Shown piece after piece: positions 1 to 11,624 of a stretch of 64,000 bases of DNA; the first letter of the stretch is position 1; each line of letters starts with the position of its first letter. The notes below the pieces were generated by a model. The model searched no databases. It was not told the DNA's origin and was given only the letters and a program-made list of their open reading frames with translations. A program made the position numbers and the translations under genes. Source of the DNA: Asterias rubens (taxonomy: Eukaryota > Echinodermata > Asteroidea > Forcipulatida > Asteriidae); NCBI RefSeq assembly GCF_902459465.1, contig NC_047068.1, positions 18,747,195 through 18,811,194 of the forward strand. Reading direction: 5' to 3'.

Positions 1-252
1 TTTTTAGAAAGAAGTAATTTTCCACAAATTTGATTTTGAGACCTCAGAATTAGATTTTGAGGTCCCGTAATCAAGCATCTGAAAGCACACAACTTCGTGT
101 GGCAAGGGTGTTTTTTTTCTATTGATGTCTCGCAACTTCGATGACCAAGTGAGTTCAAATTTACACAGGTTTGTTATTTTGTGCATACGTTGAGATACAC
201 CAAGTGAGAAGACTAGTCTTAGACAATTACCAACAATGTCCAGTGCCTTTAA
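1..252 (+). mobile_element. MITE family M1, copy 1 (cut by window edge)
   Basis: Right part of a ~380 bp non-autonomous TIR element that recurs through the window. It carries the family's central palindrome (GAGACCTCA...TGAGGTC), the AGCACACAACTTCGTGTG block and the end AATTACCAACAATGTCCAGT. The short open frames here are repeat translations, not genes. Strand signs for this family are arbitrary and only distinguish the two orientations. Confidence 0.85.
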
Positions 253-782
253 TGCACCAATTGTCTTGATATTTGGGAGGCCCCCAAAAAAAGTGAAAAG
301 AAATGAGGCTCAGGTTTCTATTATGATTTTTATCAAAACTGTTGGGCATTCAGGATCCAAAAGTTTACAGTTTGACCAAAGCACTCTGAAATGCCTAATG
401 TATGTCTGGGAATGAGAAACTTTGAAACTTACAGCTTGTAAGAAAAGTTTGGAAAAAGTTAGGCGAGCAGTCAGTATGTACTACATACACACAACTATCA
501 AACTTCCTTACTCCCTTGTGTGTTAAAATTGATTACTACACTGGTAGGAGGTATTTCCAGTAGGTAGGTAAAGTTAACCACAGAATGGCAGTGCAGTCAC
601 ATGCTGTTACAATCACATATCTGGGTACAATGTGTACAGCCTGCAGACACAACCAGCCACCCTGGCTGTACACAACAAAAGTACACCAGTTCCAGGGCCA
701 AGGTCACAGGCTCACAATTAAACTGGTTTTCATAATAGACAGAGATGATAATCAATGCTGACAAAAAAAGTCTGCAACTTGG

Positions 783-1181
783 ACCGCGTTCCCACTGGAT
801 CCACAATTGCGAGATGGGGATCCCGCAACAAGATTAGTTGCAGGCGTGAAATCGCGGTCGCGTTCCCACTTGAATATGATCGCGCATTGATCCCCCTTTT
901 TGAGAAAGGAAGTTTGTTCAAAAGCTAACAAATTGCGGGTCTGATCGCCCTTTGCGTTCCCAATAAACTTTTGATTGCCCATTAATCCACAAGGGTGATC
1001 AGATCCAGCTTTAATCCTACTCCCGAGGAGGATCAAAATTGTACGGTCAGATCCTGATTGCCCTCGCGTTCCCACTGGAGCTTATTTCTCTTTGATCGCC
1101 CTTTGATCGCCCTTTCGGGGTCTTGATCACCCTATTCTCGAATTGGGAGATCAATGCAGGGTCCAGTGGGAACGGGTCTCG
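783..1181. mobile_element. MITE with GCGTTCCCACTGGATCC ends
   Basis: A ~400 bp element bounded by inverted ends: CCGCGTTCCCACTGGATCC on the left and GGGTCCAGTGGGAACGGG on the right. The inside repeats GATCGCCCTTT and GCGTTCCCACT motifs. It has no coding capacity and is inferred to be a non-autonomous DNA transposon. Only this copy is seen in the window. Confidence 0.7.
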
Positions 1182-1185
1182 GATC

Positions 1186-3870
1186 CAGATCTTAGAAATT
1201 TCCTTTTTTTTTAACCTATAGAGTTTACAGGTGCGAATGAGTTTTTGGGAACAGTATCCACAGTGCTAGAGAAGTAGTTATCAAAGAGTACGACTTGTTT
1301 TAATTTTGAGGTACTGCCTCTTATTACCACTACCCATGCTCATTGTGCCTTCAACAGTCTTAAAACTTTCTCAACTCCTTTGGAACATGCAGCAACGGCA
1401 GGCAGCCCAATGGGAGCACATGTTGCTAATCATTCACATCAGGGAGTAATACACTCCTGTGTGATGAGAAGCTTTTAAAGTTAGATAAAAAGCTATTTTC
1501 AGCTAGTTGAGGAATATTACCTTGCATTTCATTTGAGACCCAATTATTAAGCGGGAAAAACATCAGCGATTGATTTTTTCTACCTCCATGCTTTAAGAAA
1601 TAAGATCTGTAAAAGTTCAGTGTGAGAAAAATTAAAACCTTTTGGGGATTTTCAGGAGAAAATCAAGAGTATGCCACTTTAAATCAAGTGCAGTGTACAA
1701 AAATGTGTGTGTGTACAGGGTGTGTGTATGTACATTTGGTGCATCTTAGACATGTACAATGCAGGTCTAAGGCAGAAAGGAAATAAGGCAATGTTGATCT
1801 ACAAACAAAAACAAGAGGAAAATTGCATCATGTCCAAATTCCACAACTGTGAATAAAAATTCAGGTAAAATCACAGAGAAAAACCATAAACCCAGTGCAA
1901 CAAGAAGTAATGGTCTCCATTGCATCCTTTCCTTTTAATTCCAATCTGGAAACTGACATCATTAGCTTTGCAATATGAACTGACAAACTGATTGGACATT
2001 ATTGACTGCACACAATGTACCATTTACAACAAATCGTCATTACTGGAAATTTGAGATGTGAAATATCACCATTTCCCCAGCAATCATTTCCTTTCTGGAT
2101 AAAACGGCCATCATTTAAAGGAACATCGCAGTTATTGAAAAATAAGAAAAAAATTGTCTAAGATCACAGATATACATTTAACTACGGTCTAATGATGATG
2201 ATAGTAGAAACGTCCCTTAAAATATTTCTGAAATGTCATATTTGGTGAAAAATAAATAAAACTAATTTCTCACTTGGAGCTTATCGCTCAGTGAGTGTTT
2301 TATTCTTTTTTTTCAAATCGATGTCATGCAAAATGTGTACCCGGTTTTTCACTATTTTCTCGTGACCCAGATAGCCGATCGATCTCAAACTTCTACAGGT
2401 TTGTGAGTTAATATGTATGGTGGATTACAAAGTGCTTACACTACCAGCAACAAATTTGTTAAATTTGCGGATAAAGAACATTCATGTTGGTTTTATGGAC
2501 ACACTAATGTGTGAGCCCTGTATACTCAGTACTTTTCCGAACTCTGCACACACAAAAATCACAGGCATATAACTCAAGTGGGATTGTAGCCAACTATACT
2601 GTTTCATTTGCAAGAACCAATTCTGTAATGTTCCTTTAACAACTAAACAAGATTCACAGCCAAATTACCTCATTCACCATATCAATGATCATGTCTTCAA
2701 TTTGGAGAAAGTACAGGTCGGACCATGGTCGGACCCAATCAGTGTGAGTGAATAGAGTGAGTGCTTGATGACTGAGACACCTAATACGTCTAATTTAAAC
2801 TCAAATTACTTTCCTTGTATGGGGGCCAACTCTGTCCTCACCCGTTACCCACACACACAGCCACATACTGCGAGTCATTTACTAATGTTTACCAGCTTGG
2901 TGAGGAAATGACGCTAGACTTGGAAAGTTGATCTTGTACATGAATGTTGGTTCTTACATGACTGTTTGGTGCTCAATGTGTCTTTTTTCTACATAACAGC
3001 CCATAAGAGCAACATAACACTAACTGTATAGGCCTTTTCGCACTCCAAAAATCTGTGTTGGACACGAATGTGATTTGTGTAAAATGGACTGTATCACATT
3101 ATGCATGGTGTCGAACCGGATAGAGCACTTTATCCAAGGGGAAGTTTAGTTAAGAATTCATGAAAATGCCAACGCGGAACAAAAGCCCTAGTGTGACTAG
3201 AGTTAAGACTAGAGTTAATTTTTTTGATCTGTTTTGTGTTTGTGTGGCAAAGCATTTTTAGGCTTTTTTTAAGTTTCAATTTAACCACTATTTCAATTGG
3301 CAGTTTTTCATTCAACACAAAAAAATTGGCCCAAATCAGCCATAAAATTTGACCTACCTGCTGCAAGTGTACTTTCACTACCAGATTTTAAGTGTACATG
3401 TAGTTTCTTGCCAGAAAGGAGAATAATTCAGACGACTAATCTTCAGATCTAGGCCAGGATCCAATGACAATATGATGACCCAAGCACAGACAACAGGCTC
3501 GTTAAAATGACATCTAGCCCTTCATTTTAAGAAATACGAGTAGGGGTAGTACCTGTACAAATTTCCCTCCCTTATTTATTGAGAAGAGCTGCAGGCACTC
3601 TTCAGAACTTTACATTTCAGTGTAAAAAGTGAAATTAAAAAAAAAAATGGTTCATTAAATCTGACAAGCTTTTAATAAAAAATCTAGAGCAGGGAAATAT
3701 TGAACCTTGTTTATGTTTGTATCACAAGATAAGACACTGAGTGTGTTTAATAATGCTAAATGTGTTGAGTAAAATGTGTTGCCATCTTTTCTACTGTCTG
3801 TACTTTCTTCAGTACACAAAACAAGATCACATTGGGACATACCTTACTTGACTAGCTACATGTATGTATA
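1186..3870. other. Non-coding stretch without recognised gene
   Basis: AT-rich DNA with a short TG-rich tract near 1705-1735 and a SINE relic near 2440-2600. I see no splice-bounded coding exon on either strand. If the exon at 7606-7848 belongs to a gene continuing leftward, this would be part of its first intron. Confidence 0.5.
2440..2600 (-). repeat. tRNA-derived SINE relic
   Basis: Minus-strand tail of the SINE seen better at 49965-50147. It keeps blocks matching that copy's '...cagaacttgggaaagtactgagtatacagtgctaacacacat' segment and a decayed AAGTGGGATTGTAGCC B-box region. Confidence 0.5.
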
Positions 3871-4114
3871 CAGGGCCCAAATTCATAGAGCTGCTAAGCA
3901 CCAAAATGTGCTTAGCATGAAATTTCTTCCTTCATAAAAACAGGATTATTGAACAAATTTCCATTTGTTGCATATTGCTTGTAACTGGTATTCAGCTATT
4001 GTTTGCTTATCCTGAAAATCACGTGGAAATCTGGCTGGTTATCCTGTTTTTATCAAGGAAGAAATTTCATGCTTAGCAAATTTTTGCGCTTAGCAGCTCT
4101 ATGAAATTGGGCCC
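3871..4114. mobile_element. Palindromic MITE family M2, full copy
   Basis: A ~244 bp foldback element. It starts GGGCCCAAATTCATAGAGCT and ends AGCTCTATGAAATTGGGCCC, with long internal inverted arms (TGCTAAGCAC / GTTTTTATCAAGGAAG). A near-identical copy is at 50756-50999. It has no coding capacity. Confidence 0.8.
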
Positions 4115-4129
4115 AGGTCTCAAAATAAT

Positions 4130-4275
4130 AGCCCATGGCACTTGCAGTGGTGCCCTGTGCCTTTGCTGTGGTGCACCCTGCAAGGTTCCAACAAACTTAC
4201 ATTTTCCCTCATAGAGTGCTCCTTACCGGAGGCAAATTGCTGTGCCCCAATCAACAGGGAAGTTCAAGGCCAACG
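4130..4275. repeat. GGGCACCA-type interspersed repeat
   Basis: Repeat containing CAGTGGTGCCCTGTGCCTTTGCTGT, written here only to show the type; related segments lie at 4835-4985, 35700-35830, 43960-44050, 47165-47265 and 53280-53400 in either orientation. The 119-codon frame across this region is a repeat translation. Confidence 0.55.
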
Positions 4276-4319
4276 AATGCACCCCAAAGATTGAATGGGG
4301 AAAAAGGGGGGAGGAAAAC

Positions 4320-4480
4320 CAGTAGGTCCAACTTGCTATGGCTAGAGTCTAGCAATGCAAAGGTCAAGGGTTTGAATCCTAGTGATTTGCCTTTGGATTT
4401 TTTCTCACAGAACTCAAGAAAGTACACCATGCTTTTTAAGCACATTTGTTTTATAAGGGTAACAAACATTAACAATGAAA
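4320..4480 (+). repeat. tRNA-derived SINE relic
   Basis: Decayed copy of the SINE at 49965-50147. It has a CAATGCAAAGGTCAAGGGTT B-box region, then TTCTCACAGAACTC and AAGTACACCATGCTT blocks. Confidence 0.5.
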
Positions 4481-4485
4481 TTATC

Positions 4486-4738
4486 ATATTATGATGTCCT
4501 AATTATTAACTGGAAAAAAAGTTTCAGCTACAGAACCAGACGTCTCATCTGACGCTCCCATTTTGACGCTCCCATATTATGACGTCCTAATTATTAACTG
4601 GAAAAAAGTTTCAGCTACAGAACCAGACGTCTCATCTGACGCTCCCATTTTGACGCTCCCATATTATGACGTCCTAATTATTAACTGGAAAAAAGTTTCA
4701 GCTACAGAACCAGACGTCTCATCTGACGCTCCCATTTT
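4486..4738. repeat. 87-88 bp tandem repeat, three copies
   Basis: The unit runs from TATTATGACGTCCTAATTAT to GACGCTCCCATTTTGACGC and starts near 4490, 4578 and 4665. Copies are almost identical, differing mainly by one A in a poly-A run and one T/C change, so the array looks recent. Each unit carries GACGTC and GACGCTCCC motifs. There is no coding potential. Confidence 0.9.
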
Positions 4739-4985
4739 GTAATGATTATTGAACCAAAACGATGTAAACGTGAGTACAAATGTGGAACCATCACAGTCTT
4801 AGTTGGTAAAACAAAGGCCTAAAAAAAAATACTTGCAACCCAAAGCAATTGCTCTGGTGCCCTATCTTTTTGCTGTTGTGCCCTTTGAAAAATTCCATGA
4901 TATACATTTCAATGGTCCTCTGACATAGAAATGTTATGCCCTTTACCCACTACGGGAGAAAAATTGCTGTGCCCTTTCAAGACAT

Positions 4986-6113
4986 ACTTCAGGGCATGAA
5001 ACTATATTATTAAAGCAATACTTTGCACAAGACAGAAACATGTGTATTTCAGATGACATTTGGGAGGGGCTAGAGCAGGAGGGCAACTCCTGTCATTACG
5101 TTGGCATACCATGCGTGAGAATGATACAACCTGCGTTAAGTAATTTGTCTCTGCATATCTGAAAGTCTGCTGAGCATTCTTTTGCTGCAGGGTTTAAATG
5201 TTGTGATCCATGACGTAGACAACTTGCATCTGAAAGTGTTAAGTCGGTCCACATGGCCCCAGGACACTTATTATATTATTAGGTCACAGTAAGTGCAAAG
5301 TAACTGCAAAATGTCAATAATTTGTTATAAATTTGACACCCCAACAAATAAGCACACACACATCTACACTAAAAGCTCATTGCTCGAGTTCAGGCTTTGT
5401 TATATTTCATTTAAAGGAAATCTAAGAACACACTTTAGTTAAGGGAAGCACATACATGTACATGTATTGGTTTGTTGCAGATTTGTCATTCCAACAACCA
5501 ACAACCAACAGTAAAGTTCTTGTGGATTCAGTATGACCTTTGCATTGGGCTTTTGGCAACAAAAATGTTACCCTAGAGGTAACCCTTTCTCTAGAACAGC
5601 TTTGCTTACAGTTTTGGTTCATTATCATACACACAATGCTCTCTTTCCAACTTGCCTCGTTGAATAAAACAGAGTGGTACTAGCCTAGACGCTACCCATA
5701 CAACAGTTAAAAAAACTCCATTTGTGAGAGAAAACTACACAAAACAGATTTCAAAATCCATTGCTGAGTGCGTACAATGGAACAGGTGGGCTACTTTATA
5801 TTATAGCTGTAGGCCTACTGCTTCAGTAATATTTTTGTGTGGTGACTTTTTAATGAGCTTTTCATGGTAGTGATTTAGCGGGATCTGGACCTGGATAGTT
5901 ACTACATAAAACTCCTGGTGGAGTCAAGCACGTAAGGAAGTGTTTGTCCCAACCCAAACTGGCGGACCACTATGTTTTTAATGTAGTTTTACTGGGCTTT
6001 TTAGTTGTCATTTTCTAAACATCATAGTCTGGTTGAAATAATCATGGTAAACCCATGGTAAACCCAATCATCATACAGTAATTTTAAAATGTAGGGATTA
6101 GGATGATGTGTTT
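4986..6113. other. Non-coding stretch
   Basis: No convincing exon, RNA gene or complete element seen. The short minus-strand frame at 5422-5634 shows no family motif. Confidence 0.4.
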
Positions 6114-6175
6114 TAGTTGTGATAACGTAACCCTCCTCCCGATGGCAGGAGGAGGGTTACGCTTAATCGCAACTA
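6114..6175. mobile_element. Short foldback MITE M4, copy 1
   Basis: A 62 bp near-palindrome from TAGTTGTGATAACGTAACCC to its approximate inverse ending CGCAACTA. Stem core CCTCCTCCCGATGGCAGGAGGAGG. Same family as 9685-9792 and 28836-28884. Confidence 0.75.
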
Positions 6176-6379
6176 GATGTGTTTAAGCATGGAGGAAAAA
6201 TTGTTTTTAAAAAGCATACTCCTAGAATGTTACAGAGGTTTGTTCCGCTATCAAAAGCTGAAACACCCTCATAGCTTTAGGAGTAGGGAAGTGATCTTAT
6301 AAGACTTATAGAACCATTTTTCAAAGCCAAGTGGTACGACTTCCTTGTACTTTGTAAATTTAGCATTTTGGGCATTGGT

Positions 6380-6397
6380 GGGGGGGGGGGGGGGGGG
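6380..6397 (+). repeat. poly-G tract (18 G)
   Basis: Uninterrupted run of 18 G. Similar G or C runs of about 12 or more occur near 28134, 29427, 29814, 62709 and 63616. Confidence 0.9.
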
Positions 6398-6597
6398 TCA
6401 GCTATGGCGACTAAAATAAGACTGATGTCAACAAAACATTCCAGTAAAATAGCCCCAAAATATTGGCTTTATATTATAATTTAAGCCATTTCCTAAAAAA
6501 ATAAGTTAACAAAAGATGTATCTTATTTTATAATGTATGACTTTACTGGTATTGTTACGTTTACATTTCTGTTTACAACTCGGCAGGATCCTTACTC

Positions 6598-7001
6598 TGG
6601 ACACTATTGGTAATTGTCAAAGACCAGTCTTCTCACTTCATGTATCCAAACATGCACAAAATTACAAAATGTGAAAACTTCAGCTCAATCGGTCATCGAA
6701 ATTGAGAGATAATAATAAAGGAAAAAGAAGAAAAAACTTTGTCACACGAAGTTGTGCGCTTTCAGATGCTTGATTTCGAGACCTCAAATTCTAATTGTGC
6801 AGTCTCGAAGTCAAATTCTAATTGTGCAGTCTCGAAGTCAAATTCGTGGAAAATTACTTCTTTCTCGAAAACTACGCTACTTCAGAGGGAGCCGTTTCTT
6901 ACAATGTTTTATACTATCAACAGTTCCCCATTGCTCATTACCAGATAAGGTTATATGCTTATAATTATTTTGAGTAATTACCAATAGTGTCCACTGCCTT
7001 A
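6598..7001 (-). mobile_element. MITE family M1, copy 2
   Basis: Near full-length copy in opposite orientation to copy 1, from TGGACACTATTGGTAATTG to AATTACCAATAGTGTCCACT. The centre holds a local duplication of TCTAATTGTGCAGTCTCGAA (two tandem copies at ~6788-6840). The frames at 6739-6964 are repeat translations. Confidence 0.85.
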
Positions 7002-7605
7002 AAAGTGAGAACGTTATTAAGCTACAGGGGTCACACTAAATACCGACAACTCACGACCCCTCACGACAACTCACGACACAGTTTTTAAATGCACTTTAAC
7101 AGAACATTTGAACATAAGTCAACTGTAAAATGTATGCACAAGAGTCATAGGCCTATGCACCCAAATCATTTTCAAACTGTTGAAAAAATTGTATTTTTAA
7201 TTGTAAAAAAGGTGTTTTTTCCCCGAATTTAGTAACGAACGGTAATATACGCCATGTTTCCCTCCAAATTGAAGGAAAGCCAGATAATTTGACAAAATTA
7301 ATTATTACTTTTATTATGTAAATGGATGTAGGAATGCAGGAATTATTTATGCAGTACTCAGCAGCCCTGATAGGCCTATTTCCTAGATGCAACTGCCTCT
7401 TCGCTTGCCCATCCTACTCCTCCTTGGTTGGTGCCTCTTGAAATGTTCCAAATAACAATGACCAAGTGCCTCCATGCCATGGACTAAGTAAGAATACAAT
7501 ATATTAAGCCCTTATTTAACCAAGGAGAAAGTGACTTGATGCCCCTTGCCCTTTCAAAACTTCAAACTTGATGTAGGCAAGTTCTAACCCCTAAACAAAA
7601 CCTAC

Positions 7606-7848
7606 CTGCCGAGTATCTTTCAGCAGAGCGCCACTCAACTTGCCTCCAGGTCGTCCTCCAAGTTCCCGGTCAGCCGACCACACCATCTCGTCCCGTCTAC
7701 CTCTTTCCTCGGCATTCTCCAAAGCGAAGAAGATTGTCCAAGCAGCAACGAGCTGGACGGTAATAATGAAAGTAGCCACGTAGACTGCCCTGCGGTACCG
7801 ATAACAGAGACGAGAGGACCGGTGGATATGTACGCTGTTCACCGCCAT
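7606..7848 (-). CDS. First coding exon of an unidentified type II membrane protein
   Basis: An 81-codon exon starting at ATG 7848 and ending in a consensus donor, CAG|GTAGG, in phase 0. Residues 1-20 are basic (HRSSRLCYRYRR), followed by a hydrophobic helix of about 22 residues (AVYVATFIITVQLVAAWTIF) and then a charged stretch rich in E and R. This is the layout of a signal anchor with a lumenal stem, as in Golgi glycosyltransferases or sulfotransferases; that is inference. The surrounding ~600 bp is richer in CpG than its neighbours, which fits a promoter upstream at about 7850-8250. The rest of the gene must lie leftward, but I find no further exon in 1-7600, so the next exon is probably outside the window. 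I do not recognise the family. Confidence 0.55.
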
Positions 7849-8879
7849 GTTGCTCCGTCGGTGTTTTTTTCACGTGTGTGGGTCTGCAGTTAGCGTTCAA
7901 ATCAGCAAAGTTGCAGCCAACATGACGTGCACACCGAACGGCGGTGTTGGTCGGCAAAGTGCAAACTCAACACATTATTGTGCGGGTAATAATGAATAAA
8001 CTACCTCCAAGCACTCATGACAATAGCTTTCCATACATTGCGGCACGTACACACAAGCGGGCAGTGTTTATTGCTACATTATTAACCCACAAGCTTGTAT
8101 TTGTAAAAAAAGTTCCAAGGCATAAAGTGCGCACACAGGTCGGTTGTCTGCTCGCTTGTGAAAAACACAATAGCGACGTGGCTTTTCACTTCCGGGTTAT
8201 GTCGACTTGCTCAACTTCCAAAATTGAGGGCGCTGTGTTATTTTAGAGGTCTGGAATTACCCTTTTCGAAACTACAACTTTGCCTTCCTCGAACTTGGTG
8301 GTGTATGGTGTGTGATGGGAGTTCTTTTTATCAATCGGCCCCTACCAGCATCATGCAAACCAGCCACCAAAAAGGAAAAAGGGAATTACTGACAATTCCG
8401 ATCGTTCACAGCTCATTTGAAACAAAGTAAACATTTGTTTATTGTAGTATTCTATGCTTTTGATCATATCAGGGGAAGGGGACAGCATCAGACCGGAGTA
8501 CAGAACTCAAAAAATCAATGTCCATATTGTGGCCTTTCATTTTTTCCAGATTCTTTAAGTTTCATAGCAAGTGAACAAGCAGGTTAATAACTTGCTGTGG
8601 TAAACTCATGGTCATCTGTACATTGTGCTCAGAGTTATCACTCTTGGATATTTGCTTCCATCTCCGTCACAGAAAGTCTCATGACGTCACTAGATCTCAA
8701 GTTTTGTTTTGCGGTTCTGTAGTCATTAGCATCGCAAGACGTAGACCGAATCGGAATTAACTCAAAATTAGAAGACATTTTGCAAGTTTACTTTGTTTAG
8801 TTTGCTACATTGTGAGGCATTCACTGCACACAAAATGCAATAATTTATTCTCAGTAAATGCTAACTTCAATGAACCAAG

Positions 8880-9071
8880 TCACAAACACTTTCTAAGCAA
8901 AAACACTTGCTAAGCACAGAATAATATTGCTTAGCAGAAACAGGTTATCAGCCCGAATTACATTCAATTTGCATTGTTATGGCCGCTGGTGCCCGACTCA
9001 TTTTTTGCTTAGCATAGAAATTTGTTACGCAGTATTTTCTGTTTAAAGAAGCTAAATGAAATTGGACCCAG
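8880..9071. mobile_element. Palindromic MITE family M2, diverged copy
   Basis: Contains ACTTGCTAAGCACAGAATA and TTGCTTAGCAGAAACAGGTT, and ends AATGAAATTGGACCCAGG. The left terminus is decayed. Confidence 0.65.
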
Positions 9072-9684
9072 GCCAAAGTATGACTTTTTAAAAACTTCTA
9101 CTATCGTATTTTCCACCTTTAAGAATCATGAAGATCGCTTTAAACTTCGACCCCGTTTTTAAATCATTCGTCATAAAATTAATGTATCATGATTATTTTA
9201 GTCATGTTTGTTCTAATGAATATTCAGAGGTAACATTAGCATAACGCGCGCTGATAAACTGAATGTTTTCCATTATTTGGTGCTTTTAGATTACTTTTTT
9301 TTAATAACTTTTTTTACTAAAAGCAATGAAAACATTCACGAAACTCAACAAATCGCGTTAAAAGAGTTGGGACTCCATCTTTTCCGCACAGATCCATTTA
9401 CGCCAGAGCTGGAGGGAATACATGAAAGTTACAAAGTGCGTTTTTATTTTTTCAAAACAAAGCGTCAACTCATATTTACACAAAGGTATATCAAAAATAG
9501 TTAGATAGCTGTATAATAAAACTTACATTTTTTATTTACAATCCTTGCGTGGTCTATCGTTGAATGCGGACATTTCACTCTTTGATTCAGTTTGCCACAA
9601 ACGGTTTGGTTTGCGACCCCTAGTGAGTCTGGGTCATCAGTTGTTCGTCACTTCGGTTACATGTTGTGCTGCAGAGTAACGATG
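9072..9684. other. Non-coding stretch downstream of the 9908-11579 gene
   Basis: No coding exon seen. TTTATT at 9531-9536 is AATAAA on the minus strand, about 370 nt past the stop at 9908, and is a weak candidate polyadenylation signal for that gene. Confidence 0.4.
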
Positions 9685-9792
9685 TAGTTGCGATAACGTA
9701 ACCCTCCTGCCGACGGCACCCACGTCTACGCCGTCGGCAGGAGCTCGGGTGCCTCCGGGTACGCCGTCGGCAGGAGGGTTACGTTATCGCAA
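9685..9792. mobile_element. Short foldback MITE M4, copy 2
   Basis: Ends TAGTTGCGATAACGTAACCC and GGGTTACGTTATCGCAA form inverted repeats of about 30 bp. The centre repeats GCCGTCGGCAGGAG twice. It lies 116 bp downstream of the stop codon of the 9908-11579 gene. Confidence 0.8.
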
Positions 9793-9907
9793 AATATATG
9801 TTACGTGCTGTTCTGACCGAAACGTAACCAAGGCTCGCTTAAAGGCTTGTTTTCAAGATGGACGATTTTACACCCTATAAAGGACGTCACGAACTTGTGA
9901 AAGTAAA

Positions 9908-11579
9908 TCAAATGTTCTTACAGAAATCCCACTCGCCATACCCTGTCGCCCACGTAGATATGCCGATGTGTAATTGAGTTGGTACGCGACCGTGATGATC
10001 ACCAGCGTCCCATTCCACGAGACTCTGCTGTTCATCTCCCTTGCCGGCAGTGACGACGCCCTCAGCGTAGTGAATCCAGAATGGGCGGTATTCACCTTCG
10101 ATAATTACCGGTGATTTATCTTCGTATATACCAAACTCCTTGCCGCTACCCCCGCAGTGTTGCGGCATACAGGCTCTGACAGCTATCTTCTCGCGTTCCG
10201 ATTGATAGCCAAAAACTTAACAAAGAAATAAAATAATAGTATTAATAATAAACACCCCACTCTTACTAGTCAATTCTTTGTTCAACCCTAAAACTCATTT
10301 CAAAATTTACCCAGTCAGTTTCCCTTGTGGTTTATATTGATAATAATAAATACTGGTAAAACAAATGTTTAGAATTGAGAACTATAAACTACTGGTCCCC
10401 AAACAAGAAAACTCTTAGTTCCGGACTTACGTATCTCAATAATGACTGACTGATCCGTCCCATCCTCCGACAGTCCTACCATGGCGCTGGAACCGTAAGC
10501 TTCAACGCTGAAGCTCAACGTAAAAGGCGATATCTTGGGCTCCAGAATAAACGTGTAGCTGTATGGGTTGCCAGGCACAGTAGAGAAATGACAAGCTGGA
10601 AGAAAAGAAACACCCTACTACAATAATTCACAAACGAACAAGCACACATCCTGTTCGGGGTCTTGCGATTATGTTCTATATTATTCCCCTTTCTAAAGAA
10701 ATCTCTTGTGGGTTCCAAGTTGAATAAGGAATTCCCTTGTGTGGTTCAAGTTCAACAAATAATTCCCTTGTGGGGTCTAAGTTGAACAAAGTATTCCGTT
10801 GTGGGGTCCAAGTTGAAAAGAAATTCTCAAGGGCACTGCCGTAAGTATGTGTAACCCGAACACCCCATTGGTTCCCGTTTTCGGCTGTTTGGTTTTGTTC
10901 ATGAAATGAGTATTCCAAAGTGTATTTTGCATAAGAAAATAGAGAGCCGTTTTTGCAAATAGTTAACCTTACCTTCACAATACTGGCCAGCACGTTGATA
11001 TCCCTCCATACAGACACAGGCAAAGCTACCTGGAGTATCGACGCATGTCTCGTGTCTCATGACGTCACAAGTATGAGCACCCGTCACACACTCATCAATA
11101 GCTGAAACAAAACCACCAATTAAAACTAATCTTTTTGATGTACGGTTTGCAGTAACACAATGTGTTTAGTTTTCTGCATTAGACTTCGCAAAAACTTTGG
11201 ATACTTTCTAACTACAACCCTTTGTTTTGTTCCTAAAGAACTTGTCCTGAAGCCTATACCCACTGTAAAGCGGATAAGTAGTTTTGTGGAAGATCATGTG
11301 CTTTCTTCTATATGTTTGTGCTTTTGATCATGTAAGCCAAACGTTGTGGAAGTTTTGACGAAAAACGCTTCACAAAAACTCACCCTGCTTATGGACATGC
11401 CTACCCTTTCGGCAAGTTGATCTGAAATTGGCGATTGTTTTCTTTAGGAGTGACGAGTAGTCATTACCAGCCTTGGCTAGAGTGATTGTTCCACACGTGT
11501 CTCCTTTGACAGAGAGAAACAGTTGCAAGATTCCCGCCAAAACCAGTGGCAATATCGGGTTGTCAACGAAGTAGGACAT
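9908..11579 (-). CDS. Secreted EGF plus farnesoic-acid-O-methyltransferase-like (FAMeT) domain protein
   Basis: Four coding exons on the minus strand: 11384-11579, 10973-11101, 10431-10595 and 9908-10215, all joined in phase 1, giving 265 aa. Residues 1-26 form a signal peptide (MSYFVDNPILPLVLAGILQL then FLSVKG), so the product is inferred to be secreted. Exon 2 is a complete six-cysteine calcium-binding-type EGF module starting AIDECVTGAHTC. Exons 3-4 form one FAMeT-like module (Methyltransf_FA type) with FTLSFSVEA, GLSEDGTDQSV, FWIHYAEGVVTAGKG and GDHHGRVPTQ. Despite the name, such modules in animals are not shown to be methyltransferases and often sit in secreted or lectin-like proteins, so ligand and role are unknown. 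An upstream in-frame ATG at 11624 is possible; I chose 11579 because the signal peptide is better placed. The exon 4 acceptor (TTGTTAAG) is weak. An alternative ending exists because the last codons contain TGTAAGA, which resembles a donor, but the paralogue also stops right after the matching cysteine. Confidence 0.75.
10705..10832. repeat. ~34 bp minisatellite, four copies
   Basis: Imperfect tandem units of the type CTTGTGGGGTCCAAGTTGAA followed by CAAAGTATTCCCT. It lies in the intron between the EGF exon and the first FAMeT exon of the minus-strand gene. Confidence 0.75.
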
Positions 11580-11624
11580 CGTTGCAAATAATTGTAACCA
11601 AATCAAATAAATTATACGCACCAA

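Noticed and set aside
752..1075. 107-codon open frame on the minus strand
   Set aside because: It falls wholly inside the MITE with GCGTTCCCACTGG ends.
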